Of a stretch of DNA of 64,000 bases, positions 1 to 8,700 are shown in pieces (position 1 is the first letter of the stretch; every line of letters begins with the position of its first letter). Below the pieces are notes generated by a model. The model was given only the letters and a program-made list of their open reading frames with translations, was not told the origin of the DNA and searched no databases. This DNA comes from Oceanobacillus sojae (GTDB lineage: Bacteria > Bacillota > Bacilli > Bacillales > Amphibacillaceae). The position numbers and the translations under genes are program-made. The stretch lies in assembly GCF_007991515.1 (NCBI RefSeq), contig NZ_BJYM01000022.1, positions 1 through 64,000 on the forward strand. Reading direction: 5' to 3'.

Positions 1-190
1 AAGACCATGTACATCCTGGAACAGCAAGGTTTATATGTTTATTCTTAGGTGCGAAAGTTGAGTGATAAACAAGAGCATGCAAGTTCCTATTTCAACTTAT
101 ACAGTAAGGGAAATTAATCATAAACTATTCATTTTTATTATAAAAAGAACGTGAGCGTGGGTTTCATAGTTCATTATACTTTCAACGAGT
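1..190. other. Intergenic, no gene recognised
   Basis: This is the stretch downstream of icmF. A short open frame runs on the plus strand from base 1 to a TAG at 46-48, but at 15 codons it is too short to identify. No hairpin with a T-run was seen for the minus-strand operon that ends here. In related genomes rpoE follows this cluster, but nothing of it is visible. Confidence 0.4.
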
Positions 191-3100
191 TTACATATTA
201 CGCCGGTATTGTCCGCCGACCTCGTAGAGTGCTTTTGTGATTTGGCCCAGACTTGCGTAGCGGACTGTGTACAGTAATTCTGCAAAGATATTTCCATCTG
301 TTACTGCTGTCTGTTTTAATCGTTTTAAAGCTTCTTCTACATTATCTTGATGCTCTGTCTGAAAACGGCGCAGTTCTTTGATTTGATGCATTTTTTCCTC
401 TTCTGTTGCCCGGGCAAGCTCCATTGAGTCAATATCTTCTTCAGATGGAGGATTGGGATTTAAATACGTATTTACGCCTACAATCGGCAGTTCTCCAGAA
501 TGCTTCTTCCCTTCATAATAAAGTGATTCCTCCTGAATTTTCCCGCGCTGATACTGACGTTCCATTGCTCCCAGTACACCGCCGCGGTCATTCATCTGCT
601 CAAATTCCTTTAAAACCGCTTCCTGTACAAGGTCAGTTAACTCTTCAACAATAAAAGCTCCCTGTAAGGAATTTTCATTTTTTGCTAATCCAAATTCTTT
701 ATTAATAATCATTTGAATTGCCATTGCCCGGCGGACAGATTCTTCTGTCGGTGTCGTAATCGCTTCATCATAAGCGTTCGTGTGCAGTGAATTTGTATTG
801 TCCTGGATAGCCAGTAATGCCTGCAATGTTGTACGGATATCATTAAAATCTATTTCCTGGGCATGCAGGGACCGCCCTGAAGTCTGTACATGGTACTTCA
901 GCTTTTGACTGCGCTCATTTGCATTGTACTTTTCCTTCATGGTAATTGCCCAAATCCTTCTTGCCACTCTTCCAATCACTGTATACTCGGGATCTAAACC
1001 ATTAGAGAAGAAGAAAGAAAGATTTGGTGCAAATTTATTAATATCCATTCCCCGGCTCAAATAATACTCTACATAGGTAAATCCATTTGCTAATGTGAAT
1101 GCAAGCTGGGTAATCGGATTTGCACCTGCTTCCGCAATATGATAGCCGGATATAGAAACTGAATAATAATTCCGTACCTTATTATCTATGAAATATGCTT
1201 GAATATCTCCCATCATCCGGAGAGCGAATTCTGTCGAAAAGATACAAGTATTCTGGCCCTGATCCTCTTTTAGAATATCAGCCTGCACTGTACCCCGGAT
1301 TACAGAAACAGTATCTGCCTGAATTCGACCAAATTCCTCCGTCGTAGGCGGGCGTCCGTTTTCTTCTGTAAACTTATCTACCTGCTGATCAATAGCAGTA
1401 TTAAAATACATTGCCAAAATAATTGGCGCCGGTCCATTAATCGTCATGGAAACAGATGTTAACGGATCTGTTAAATCAAAGCCGCTATAGAGCTTTTTCA
1501 TATCATCTAATGTACAAATATTTACACCGCTGTTGCCGACCTTCCCGTAAATATCCGGTCGTTCTGCAGGATCTTCTCCATATAAAGTTACTGAATCAAA
1601 TGCAGTAGAAAGACGTTTCGCTTCTTCTCCCTTAGAAAGATAATGGAAGCGGCGATTAGTCCGCTCAGGAGTTCCTTCGCCGGCAAATTGTCTCGTCGGG
1701 TCCTCTCCTTTTCGTTTAAACGGAAACACACCGGCTGTATAAGGAAAAGAGCCTGGAACATTCTCCCTCATTAACCAATACAGACGATCTCCCCAATCCC
1801 GGTATTTGGGCAGCACAACTTTTGGAATCTTTAAGCCTGATAAAGACTCTGTTGTTAAGTCCATCGTGATTTCTTTCTCTCTTACTTTAAAGGTAAATGT
1901 GTCACCCAGATAACTTTCTTTTAATGTTTCCCAATTATCCAGCAGCTGTTTCGCATCCCCGTCCAATTGCTGTTCATATATTGTAATTGCCCGGTCTAAT
2001 GAAGCTCCTGCTTCCTCGCCCAAGTCCTCTCTTACTCCTTTTAACTGATAGAGTTTCGTGGCAATCCCCCGCTGTTTCCCAGCACGCTTATCATAATTCC
2101 GGACATAGGAAGCGATCTCCCTCAAATAATGCCTGCGCTCATTGGTAATGATTTGATTTTGCTTTTCTGAAATAACATGACGTTGAAATGGAATTTCTGC
2201 TTCCCACTGATAATCTTCATTCATCCGATCAATCAATGAAGCAAATAAAGCGTTTGTTCCTTCATCATTAAATTGACTCGCTATTGTACCAAAGACAGGG
2301 AATTTGGTTTTATCCTGATGAAATAGCATATGGCTGCGCTCATATTGCTTTCGCACTTGATTAAGCGCATCCTCTGATCCTTTTTGTTCAAATTTATTAA
2401 TGACGATAAAATCAGCATAATCAATCATATCGATTTTCTCCAGCTGTGTAGGTGCACCAAACTCTGCAGTCATAACATACATAGATAAATCCGTAATATC
2501 TGTAATTGCTGCATCGCCCTGCCCTATTCCACTCGTCTCCACAATGATGAGATCATAGTCTGAGGCACGTACCACTTCTATCGCATCCTGAATTGAATCA
2601 GAAAGCTCTGTGCCTGAATTTCTGGTAGCAAGAGAGCGCATATAAATCCGGTCGGAAAAAATAGCATTCATTCGGATACGGTCTCCAAGTAAAGCACCGC
2701 CTGTTTTTCGCTTGGAAGGATCAATAGATAAAATCGCTATCTTCCGCTCCTGAATTTCATTCAAAAATCGGCGGATAAGTTCATCGGTCAGAGAGCTCTT
2801 TCCTGCTCCGCCTGTTCCCGTGATTCCAAGTACAGGAATTTTCTTTTTGGAATGAGCAGAGAACTTTTCTAAAACCTGTTTCTTAGTTTCTTGTTCCCCA
2901 TTCTCCATTAAGGTGATGAATTTACCGATTGCCAGCCGGTCCCCTTCTTTTAATCGCAAGAAGTCTTTCTCTATATCTATCGGCGGGATAAAATCACATT
3001 TTTCCAGCATACGGTCAATCATCCCTTGCAGGCCATATTTTCTTCCATCATCAGGAGAAAACAGCCAGGCAACTCCATATTCATGAAGCTCTTTGATCTC

Positions 3101-3421
3101 TCGCGGAAGAATGGTTCCTCCGCCACCACCTAAAACTTGAATATGCACCGCATCCAGCTCTTTTAACAAATCAATCATATATTTAAAATATTCGACATGT
3201 CCGCCTTGATAAGATGAGATTGCAATCCCCTGTGCATCCTCTTGAATGGCTGCATAGACTACTTCTTCTACCGAACGGTTATGCCCAAGGTGAATAACCT
3301 CGGCACCGCTGGCCTGCAGAATACGCCGCATAATATTTATGGAAGCATCATGCCCATCGAACAAGCTGGATGCCGTCACAAAACGAATGGGATGCTTTGG
3401 CGAATAACGCTCTTCTGTCAT
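191..3421 (-). CDS. icmF: Fused isobutyryl-CoA mutase IcmF
   Basis: Adenosylcobalamin-dependent mutase interconverting isobutyryl-CoA and n-butyryl-CoA, with its G-protein chaperone fused in the same chain. The 1076 residues carry the B12-binding domain first (about 1-140, cobalt-ligand motif FDGHDAS with His24). A MeaB-type GTPase follows (about 195-410, P-loop [12 protein letters not shown] at 199-210), then the methylmalonyl-CoA mutase-like barrel (about 540-1076, with [10 protein letters not shown] and the substrate-site stretch [13 protein letters not shown]). This order and length are diagnostic of IcmF. The ATG is preceded by GGGGAGG at 7 bases. It is the last gene of the minus-strand acyl-CoA cluster, 51 bases beyond the tetR stop. 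Its place fits feeding isobutyryl-CoA from valine or branched acids into the butyryl-CoA pathway encoded upstream (inference). Confidence 0.96.
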   Translation of the reverse strand: MTEERYSPKHPIRFVTASSLFDGHDASINIMRRILQASGAEVIHLGHNRSVEEVVYAAIQEDAQGIAISSYQGGHVEYFKYMIDLLKELDAVHIQVLGGGGGTILPREIKELHEYGVAWLFSPDDGRKYGLQGMIDRMLEKCDFIPPIDIEKDFLRLKEGDRLAIGKFITLMENGEQETKKQVLEKFSAHSKKKIPVLGITGTGGAGKSSLTDELIRRFLNEIQERKIAILSIDPSKRKTGGALLGDRIRMNAIFSDRIYMRSLATRNSGTELSDSIQDAIEVVRASDYDLIIVETSGIGQGDAAITDITDLSMYVMTAEFGAPTQLEKIDMIDYADFIVINKFEQKGSEDALNQVRKQYERSHMLFHQDKTKFPVFGTIASQFNDEGTNALFASLIDRMNEDYQWEAEIPFQRHVISEKQNQIITNERRHYLREIASYVRNYDKRAGKQRGIATKLYQLKGVREDLGEEAGASLDRAITIYEQQLDGDAKQLLDNWETLKESYLGDTFTFKVREKEITMDLTTESLSGLKIPKVVLPKYRDWGDRLYWLMRENVPGSFPYTAGVFPFKRKGEDPTRQFAGEGTPERTNRRFHYLSKGEEAKRLSTAFDSVTLYGEDPAERPDIYGKVGNSGVNICTLDDMKKLYSGFDLTDPLTSVSMTINGPAPIILAMYFNTAIDQQVDKFTEENGRPPTTEEFGRIQADTVSVIRGTVQADILKEDQGQNTCIFSTEFALRMMGDIQAYFIDNKVRNYYSVSISGYHIAEAGANPITQLAFTLANGFTYVEYYLSRGMDINKFAPNLSFFFSNGLDPEYTVIGRVARRIWAITMKEKYNANERSQKLKYHVQTSGRSLHAQEIDFNDIRTTLQALLAIQDNTNSLHTNAYDEAITTPTEESVRRAMAIQMIINKEFGLAKNENSLQGAFIVEELTDLVQEAVLKEFEQMNDRGGVLGAMERQYQRGKIQEESLYYEGKKHSGELPIVGVNTYLNPNPPSEEDIDSMELARATEEEKMHQIKELRRFQTEHQDNVEEALKRLKQTAVTDGNIFAELLYTVRYASLGQITKALYEVGGQYRRNM

Positions 3422-3472
3422 GCTTCATCCTCCCCTTTAACTAGATTCCAAGATTTCTGGACTTTCATATGT

Positions 3473-4078
3473 TTACAGCCAACAATTCACTTGTTTCATC
3501 TGTAATTCTACGTATTCATCAATAGTAAATTCTTTTTGAATCATCCAGCGGCGGAAGCACCACATATGTCCACTGACGACAATATTATTTGCCAAAAAAT
3601 AAATTTCTTTAGAGCTCAGCTTTTCTTTTAAGGAAACAGTCAAGAGCTCCTCCATCATTCCAACAACCTTACGCTCCTGCTCCAGCACAAACTTGCGCTT
3701 TTCTTTATTTAATGATTTCGTTTCCTGATACAGCATTAAAATTTCAGGCTGTATGGTATCCATAAAATAAAGATATTGCCGGATGGCCTGACGCAGACTT
3801 TCGTCTGATGGATTATCTACAGAAATCGTTGCTGTAAGCTGATCACGCACTTGATCATGTACAAATTCGCAAACAAGAAAAAGCACATCCTCTTTTGTTC
3901 TAATGTATTCATATAATGTGCCAATGCTGAATCCAGATTCTTTGGCAATTTCTCTTGTCGTAGTCCGGTGAAAGCCTTTTTCCTTAAACAGCCGCATGGC
4001 CCCTTCAATAATTTGTTTTCTGCGCCGCATTACGAGCTCCTGGTCTTTGACAGAGGAGCGGATCTGATCTTCACTCAT
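3473..4078 (-). CDS. TetR/AcrR-family regulator, FadR-like
   Basis: Probable repressor of the surrounding acyl-CoA catabolic genes, with an acyl-CoA as likely effector (inference from context). The 201-residue protein has an N-terminal TetR helix-turn-helix at about residues 20-65 (AMRLFKEKGFHRTTTREIA, then GFSIGTLYEYI) and an all-helical ligand domain after it. A GTG one codon upstream is also open, but AAGGAGG lies 7 bases before the ATG at 4078, so that start is chosen. The gene sits between the acyl-CoA dehydrogenases and icmF. An 18-base dyad immediately upstream (4097-4114) has the same geometry as dyads before fadF and the thiolase gene, which suggests autoregulation. FadR (YsiA) of B. 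subtilis is the closest functional analogy; orthology is not shown. Confidence 0.85.
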   Translation of the reverse strand: MSEDQIRSSVKDQELVMRRRKQIIEGAMRLFKEKGFHRTTTREIAKESGFSIGTLYEYIRTKEDVLFLVCEFVHDQVRDQLTATISVDNPSDESLRQAIRQYLYFMDTIQPEILMLYQETKSLNKEKRKFVLEQERKVVGMMEELLTVSLKEKLSSKEIYFLANNIVVSGHMWCFRRWMIQKEFTIDEYVELQMKQVNCWL

Positions 4079-4096
4079 CACTCAACCTCCTTTTTG

Positions 4097-4114
4097 TAAA
4101 TGAGATTTCATTAA
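4097..4114. promoter_or_regulatory. Candidate TetR/FadR operator before the regulator gene
   Basis: The dyad TAAATGA-GATT-TCATTAA has 7-base arms with a 4-base centre and 6 of 7 pairs. It lies just upstream of the tetR ribosome-binding site and overlaps its edge region. It has the same shape as the sites at 8637-8654 and 10897-10914 and resembles the B. subtilis FadR consensus (TGAATGA-N4-TCATTCA). Confidence 0.55.
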
Positions 4115-4205
4115 ATGGGCGGTTCTCTATGATAAAATCAGTGTTTATTCCTCCATAGCATTCACAAATATTATGTTCAGCTTCAATTACTGAAAGAGAA
4201 TATAT

Positions 4206-5345
4206 TTATTTTGTCAGCATCCGACCGATAACAAGCCGCTGGATTTCATTTGTACCCTCGTAAATTTGCGTAATCTTAGCATCACGCATGTAGCGCTCCA
4301 CTGGATAGTCTTTTGTGTATCCATAGCCGCCAAAAATTTGCACTGCTTCTACGGTAATACGCATCGCCGCATCACCTGCGAATAATTTCGACATGGCAGA
4401 TGCTTTTCCATAGACTTTTCCAGCTGATTCTAGCCATGCAGCCTGGTAGGTTAACAGACGGGCTGCTTCGATATCTGTTGCCATATCTGCCAGTTTGAAG
4501 GATATGCCTTGGTTGGCTGCAATCGGCTTGCCGAATTGCTCTCTTCCCTTCGCATAAGCTGCAGCTGCATCCAGTGCTCCTTGCGCAATTCCCAGAGCCT
4601 GTGCAGCAATGCCGTTTCTGCCTCCATCTAAGGTGGTCATTGCAATTTTAAAACCGTCTCCTTCTTCCCCCAATACATTTTCTGCAGGTATTCTGCAATT
4701 CTCGAAGATTAACTCTGTAGTAGGAGATGAACGAATGCCAAGCTTCTTTTCTTTTTTGCCGAATGTGAAGCCATCTGTTCCTTTTTCAACGATAAATGCA
4801 GTAATGCCTTTATGCTTTTTCTCCGCATCTGTTTTTGCAAAAACAATATAGAGATCTGCCACGCCGCCATTTGTGATCCACACTTTGCTGCCATTCAATA
4901 TATAATCCGTACCGTCTCTTTTAGCTGTTGTTTTCATCGACACTACATCACTGCCGGCCCCAGGCTCTGATAAGGCATAAGCCCCCAGCGCTTCTCCAGT
5001 TGCAAGCCGTTGTAAAAAGTTCTGCTTCTGTTCTTCATTGCCATATTTATAAATTGGCCAGCTCGCCAAAGATAAATGAGCCGAAAGCGTTACTCCCGTG
5101 GAAGCACAGACACGCGATAGTTCCTCTACTGCAATCACATAGCTCACATAGTCGGAACCTATCCCTCCATATTCCTCCGGCCAGGGGATACCTGTTAATC
5201 CAAGCTCTGCCATCTGATTGAAAATCTCCCTGTCAAATCGCTCTTCTTCATCCCTCTCCGCCGCTGTCGGCTCCACTTCATTTTCAGCAAAATCTCTGAC
5301 CATTTTCCGCAGCATTTCTTGTTCTTCGGTTAATTGAAAATTCAT
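4206..5345 (-). CDS. Short-chain acyl-CoA dehydrogenase (paralogue 2)
   Basis: FAD flavoenzyme oxidising a short or branched acyl-CoA to the 2-enoyl-CoA and passing electrons to ETF. At 379 residues it has the full acyl-CoA dehydrogenase fold: N-terminal helical domain, middle beta domain with the signatures [13 protein letters not shown] and WITNGG, and C-terminal helical domain with [20 protein letters not shown]. The catalytic-base motif YEGTNEIQ is near the C-terminus. The ATG is preceded by GGGGAG at 6 bases and lies 2 bases after the stop of the upstream acyl-CoA dehydrogenase gene, so the two are translationally close and cotranscribed. The same context (hbd, thiolase, icmF) points to butyryl-, isobutyryl- or 2-methylbutyryl-CoA. 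Exact chain specificity cannot be read from the sequence. Confidence 0.93.
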   Translation of the reverse strand: MNFQLTEEQEMLRKMVRDFAENEVEPTAAERDEEERFDREIFNQMAELGLTGIPWPEEYGGIGSDYVSYVIAVEELSRVCASTGVTLSAHLSLASWPIYKYGNEEQKQNFLQRLATGEALGAYALSEPGAGSDVVSMKTTAKRDGTDYILNGSKVWITNGGVADLYIVFAKTDAEKKHKGITAFIVEKGTDGFTFGKKEKKLGIRSSPTTELIFENCRIPAENVLGEEGDGFKIAMTTLDGGRNGIAAQALGIAQGALDAAAAYAKGREQFGKPIAANQGISFKLADMATDIEAARLLTYQAAWLESAGKVYGKASAMSKLFAGDAAMRITVEAVQIFGGYGYTKDYPVERYMRDAKITQIYEGTNEIQRLVIGRMLTK

Positions 5346-5347
5346 TT

Positions 5348-6487
5348 CTATCTCCCCTTCAATAGCTCTTTAGATATCACGATATGCTGTATTTCATTCG
5401 TTCCTTCATAAATTTCCGTTACCTTCGCATCACGAAACAGCCTTTCAACAGGATATTCTTTGGTATAGCCATAGCCGCCATAAATCTGAACAGCCTCAAT
5501 TGCATTTTGCATTGCTGCTTTTGTTGCTGTCAGCTTCGCCATAGACGTTTCCTTTATACAGGCTTGATTCATTTCAATCCGTTTTGCTGCTTGATAGGTT
5601 AATAGCTTTGCCGCTTCCACCTTCGTCGCCATCTCTGCCAGCTTAAAGGAAATCCCCTGATTTGCTGCAATCGGTTTGCCAAACTGCTCCCTTTCCTTTG
5701 CATAAGCAACGGAATAATCCAGCGCTGCCTCCGCAATACCGAGACCCTGGGCCGCAATGCCAATTCTCCCGATATTTAAGTTAGCCATCGCTATTTTAAA
5801 GCCCTGCCCTTCCTTACCAAGCAGATTCTCCTTAGGAATCCGGCATTGCTCAAAGGTTAGTTCAACCGTACTTGAACCCTTCAATCCCATTTTCTTTTCA
5901 TTCTTTCCAATCACCAGACCCGGACTATCTCTTTCAACAATAAAAGCACTGATTCCGTCCTTATCACCACTTGTTCTGGCAAATGTAATAAATGTATCGG
6001 CATATTCCCCGTTAGTAATAAATACTTTTGAACCGTTCAATACGTACATATCATCGACCAGCTTAGCCGTTGTTTTTAAACCGCTTGCATCTGAGCCGGA
6101 ATTTGCCTCTGTTAAAGCAAAAGCACCTAAGTATTCTCCGGAAGCAAGCTTGGGAATATATTTCTTTTTCTGTTCCTCCGTTCCAAAATAAAGAATCGGA
6201 TTTGTGCCGACAGAGGTGTGTACCGACAAAATAACACCAATTGTTGCACTTGCCTTTGACAGCTCGTGAATCACACGGATATAGGAACTGAAATCCATAC
6301 CGGCACCCCCATACTTCTCCGGTATAGGAATACCCATTAATCCAAGCTCTCCCATCTTCGCAATAATTTCTTTCGGAAAACGGTCTTCCTCCTCCATCCG
6401 CCCGACTTCCTCGGCAATCTCATCGCGGGCAAAGTCTTGAACCATTTTGATTAACATTTTTTGTTCCTCTGTTTGTGTAATAATCAA
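5348..6487 (-). CDS. Short-chain acyl-CoA dehydrogenase (paralogue 1)
   Basis: Second FAD-dependent acyl-CoA dehydrogenase, same length (379 residues) and architecture as its downstream neighbour. It shows [43 protein letters not shown] and the catalytic YEGTNEIQ. An upstream in-frame TTG at 6511 would add eight residues. The TTG at 6487 is preferred because GGAAGGGG lies 8 bases before it and it brings the protein to the paralogue's length; the nearby ATG is out of frame. It ends in LLKGR and is followed after 2 bases by the next start. The pair is probably an old tandem duplication with divided substrates such as straight and branched C4-C5 acyl-CoAs (inference). Closest B. subtilis counterpart by role: MmgC. 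Confidence 0.92.
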   Translation of the reverse strand: MIITQTEEQKMLIKMVQDFARDEIAEEVGRMEEEDRFPKEIIAKMGELGLMGIPIPEKYGGAGMDFSSYIRVIHELSKASATIGVILSVHTSVGTNPILYFGTEEQKKKYIPKLASGEYLGAFALTEANSGSDASGLKTTAKLVDDMYVLNGSKVFITNGEYADTFITFARTSGDKDGISAFIVERDSPGLVIGKNEKKMGLKGSSTVELTFEQCRIPKENLLGKEGQGFKIAMANLNIGRIGIAAQGLGIAEAALDYSVAYAKEREQFGKPIAANQGISFKLAEMATKVEAAKLLTYQAAKRIEMNQACIKETSMAKLTATKAAMQNAIEAVQIYGGYGYTKEYPVERLFRDAKVTEIYEGTNEIQHIVISKELLKGR

Positions 6488-6526
6488 TATGCATACCCCT
6501 TCCACGTTCAATACTTGTTCTCTTTT

Positions 6527-7384
6527 TTAATCACTATATGTGTAAAAGCCTCTGCCTGCCTTCTTGCCGAGTCTTCCTGCCTGCACGTACTGTCTCAGGA
6601 GCGGGCATGGACGATATTTACTGTCTCCGAAGCCTTCGTGAAGAATCTCCATAATGGATAAGCATGTATCCAGACCAATGAAATCTGCCAGCTGCAGCGG
6701 CCCCATTGGATGATTCATCCCCAGTTTCATTACCTGGTCCACATCTTCTATACTCGCAATCCCTTCAAAAACGGTATAAACTGCTTCATTAATCATCGGC
6801 ATCAGGATGCGATTGGAAGCAAAGCCCGGAAAATCTTTCACCTCTACATCCTGTTTATCTAAGGCCTCCGACAATTCTTTAACTGTCTGGTAAGTTGCTT
6901 CACTCGTTTCCAGTCCCCGAATAATTTCAACCAGCTTCATCACGGGAACAGGGTTCATAAAATGCATGCCGATAAATTGCTCAGCTCTATTGGTGACAGA
7001 AGCAATTTCAGTAATCGGCAAGGAGGATGTATTGGTCGCAAAAATGGTATGCTTCGGTGCAAGCTCATCAAGCCGTTGGAATACTTCTTTTTTCACTTCC
7101 ACTTTTTCAACAACCGCTTCAATAATAAAATCAGCTGTAATCGGATCTGCATCCAGATCAACAACAAGCTGCAGACGATTTAACGCCTCTTTCTTTGTAT
7201 CCGCTTCCATTTTTACTTTAGCAATATCCTTATCGAATATCTTCTCAATATACTGCTTTCCCCTTTTCAGCGCCTCTATGTTTGTATCATACATTTTCAC
7301 CTGATAGCCGGAACGGGCAAAAACGAGCGCAATTCCTGCACCCATTTGCCCTGCTCCAATAACCATTACTTCTTTTACAGTCAT
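6527..7384 (-). CDS. hbd: 3-hydroxybutyryl-CoA dehydrogenase
   Basis: NAD-dependent oxidation of 3-hydroxybutyryl-CoA to acetoacetyl-CoA, the third beta-oxidation step for C4 units. The 285 residues begin with a Rossmann nucleotide fold (GAGQMGAGIA at about 10-19). The catalytic His motif GMHFMNPVPVMKLVEI follows in the middle, and then the C-terminal 3-hydroxyacyl-CoA dehydrogenase domain with NRILMPMINEAV. AAAGGAG precedes the ATG. It sits between the thiolase and acyl-CoA dehydrogenase genes in one minus-strand run, matching the B. subtilis MmgB position. No enoyl-CoA hydratase gene lies in this cluster, so the intermediate hydration step must be supplied from elsewhere. Confidence 0.94.
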   Translation of the reverse strand: MTVKEVMVIGAGQMGAGIALVFARSGYQVKMYDTNIEALKRGKQYIEKIFDKDIAKVKMEADTKKEALNRLQLVVDLDADPITADFIIEAVVEKVEVKKEVFQRLDELAPKHTIFATNTSSLPITEIASVTNRAEQFIGMHFMNPVPVMKLVEIIRGLETSEATYQTVKELSEALDKQDVEVKDFPGFASNRILMPMINEAVYTVFEGIASIEDVDQVMKLGMNHPMGPLQLADFIGLDTCLSIMEILHEGFGDSKYRPCPLLRQYVQAGRLGKKAGRGFYTYSD

Positions 7385-7424
7385 GATAACACGCTCCTTT
7401 TAGAAGTTTTTTTAACGCACACAA

Positions 7425-8612
7425 TTAATCTGCCGGTACTTCAATTAAAACAGCATCTCCCTGGCCGCCTCCGCTGCAGATCGCCGCAATGCCTTTTCCA
7501 CCGCCGCGGCGTTTTAACTCGTGGATTAATGTTAGGATAATCCGATTACCGCTTGCGCCAATCGGATGTCCCAGCGCGACTGCTCCACCATTGACATTTA
7601 TTTTTTCCTCATCAATATCTGCAATTTGTCCGCTTGCCAGTGCAACAACTGCAAATGCTTCATTAATTTCGTAGAGATCGATTTCTTCCTGGGATACACC
7701 TGTTTTTTCTAACAGACGATTAATTACTAAGCCTGGCGTCTGCGGAAAGTTTTTTGCTTCCACTGCTACTTCCGCATGGCCTAAAATTGTTGCCAGCGGC
7801 TTTTTATTTAATTCCTTTGCTTTTTCATCTGACATGACAACTACAGCACTCGCTCCATCGTTCACACCAGGTGCGTTGCCTGCTGTAATGGTGCCGTCTT
7901 TATCGAATGCAGGCCGTAGCGCAGCTAATTTCTCAACAGTTGTTCCTTTTCTCGGTGTTTCGTCTTCACTGACAACAATCGGCTCACCTTTACGGACAGG
8001 GATTTCTACAGGAACAATTTCATCTGCAAACTTCCCTGATTCGATCGCATTTACTGCCAGCTGCTGACTCCTCGCTGCCCATTCATCCTGGCGTTCACGT
8101 GACACTTTAAAGGATGCAGCTGTGTCGTTGCCATAGCTTCCCATATGGTTTCCTGTAAAAGTGCAGGTAAGACCATCATGAATCATTAAATCCTTTACCG
8201 ATTTATCACCCATGCGGTTTCCCCATCTGGCATCAGGTAAAAAATATGGTGCATTGCTCATGCTTTCCATTCCGCCGGCAACAATTATATTTTCTTCGCC
8301 TAACCGGATTAATTGATCTGCCAATGTAACACTGCGCAGCCCGGAAGCACAGACCTTATTAATTGTTTCTGTTTTTACCTCCCATGGAATGCCTGCCTCC
8401 ACTGCAGCCTGCCTTGACGGAATTTGTCCCTGTCCACCCTGCAGAACGGTTCCCATAATCACTTCATCTACATCTGCACCATCAAGTTCAGCTCTTTCTA
8501 ATGCTGCTTTAATTGCTGCTGCTCCCAGATTTACTGCTGTTAACGGTGTTAATGCTCCCCCAAATTTCCCAAAAGGGGTGCGCGCCCCCGCAACAATAAC
8601 CGATTTTCTCAT
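7425..8612 (-). CDS. Acetyl-CoA C-acetyltransferase (thiolase)
   Basis: Condenses two acetyl-CoA to acetoacetyl-CoA or, in this catabolic context, cleaves acetoacetyl-CoA with CoA. The 395 residues show every thiolase landmark: nucleophilic Cys in [10 protein letters not shown] (about residue 88), the NEAFAV loop, GHPIGASG with its His, and the C-terminal Cys in [19 protein letters not shown] precedes the ATG. It is the first gene after a hairpin and an operator-like dyad at 8637-8654. It probably heads its own transcript (thiolase, hbd, two acyl-CoA dehydrogenases) and also receives readthrough from fadF. Similar to B. subtilis MmgA. Confidence 0.95.
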   Translation of the reverse strand: MRKSVIVAGARTPFGKFGGALTPLTAVNLGAAAIKAALERAELDGADVDEVIMGTVLQGGQGQIPSRQAAVEAGIPWEVKTETINKVCASGLRSVTLADQLIRLGEENIIVAGGMESMSNAPYFLPDARWGNRMGDKSVKDLMIHDGLTCTFTGNHMGSYGNDTAASFKVSRERQDEWAARSQQLAVNAIESGKFADEIVPVEIPVRKGEPIVVSEDETPRKGTTVEKLAALRPAFDKDGTITAGNAPGVNDGASAVVVMSDEKAKELNKKPLATILGHAEVAVEAKNFPQTPGLVINRLLEKTGVSQEEIDLYEINEAFAVVALASGQIADIDEEKINVNGGAVALGHPIGASGNRIILTLIHELKRRGGGKGIAAICSGGGQGDAVLIEVPAD

Positions 8613-8636
8613 AATATATAGCCTCCCTTTATACTT

Positions 8637-8654
8637 CGAACGAACGCTCGTTCA
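8637..8654. promoter_or_regulatory. Candidate TetR/FadR operator before the thiolase gene
   Basis: The dyad CGAACGA-ACGC-TCGTTCA has 7-base arms, a 4-base centre and 6 of 7 pairs. It lies 25 bases upstream of the thiolase start. It shares the 7-4-7 geometry of the two other candidate sites in this cluster but carries C/G where the others carry T/A at the fourth and fifth arm positions. Confidence 0.6.
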
Positions 8655-8667
8655 ATGAACAGTAGAA

Positions 8668-8700
8668 AGTATAGAGAGGACACCCGCCCTCTCTATACCT
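8668..8700 (-). terminator. Hairpin directly after fadF
   Basis: An 11-base-pair perfect stem (GTATAGAGAGG with CCTCTCTATAC, 8-base loop) begins at the fadF stop codon. On the minus strand it is followed only by a short T-rich stretch. It may be a partial terminator or an mRNA processing/stabilising hairpin that separates fadF output from the downstream genes. Confidence 0.6.

Noticed and set aside
5757-6191. 144-codon plus-strand frame opposite an acyl-CoA dehydrogenase
   Set aside because: Lies fully inside the real gene on the other strand and has no start signal.
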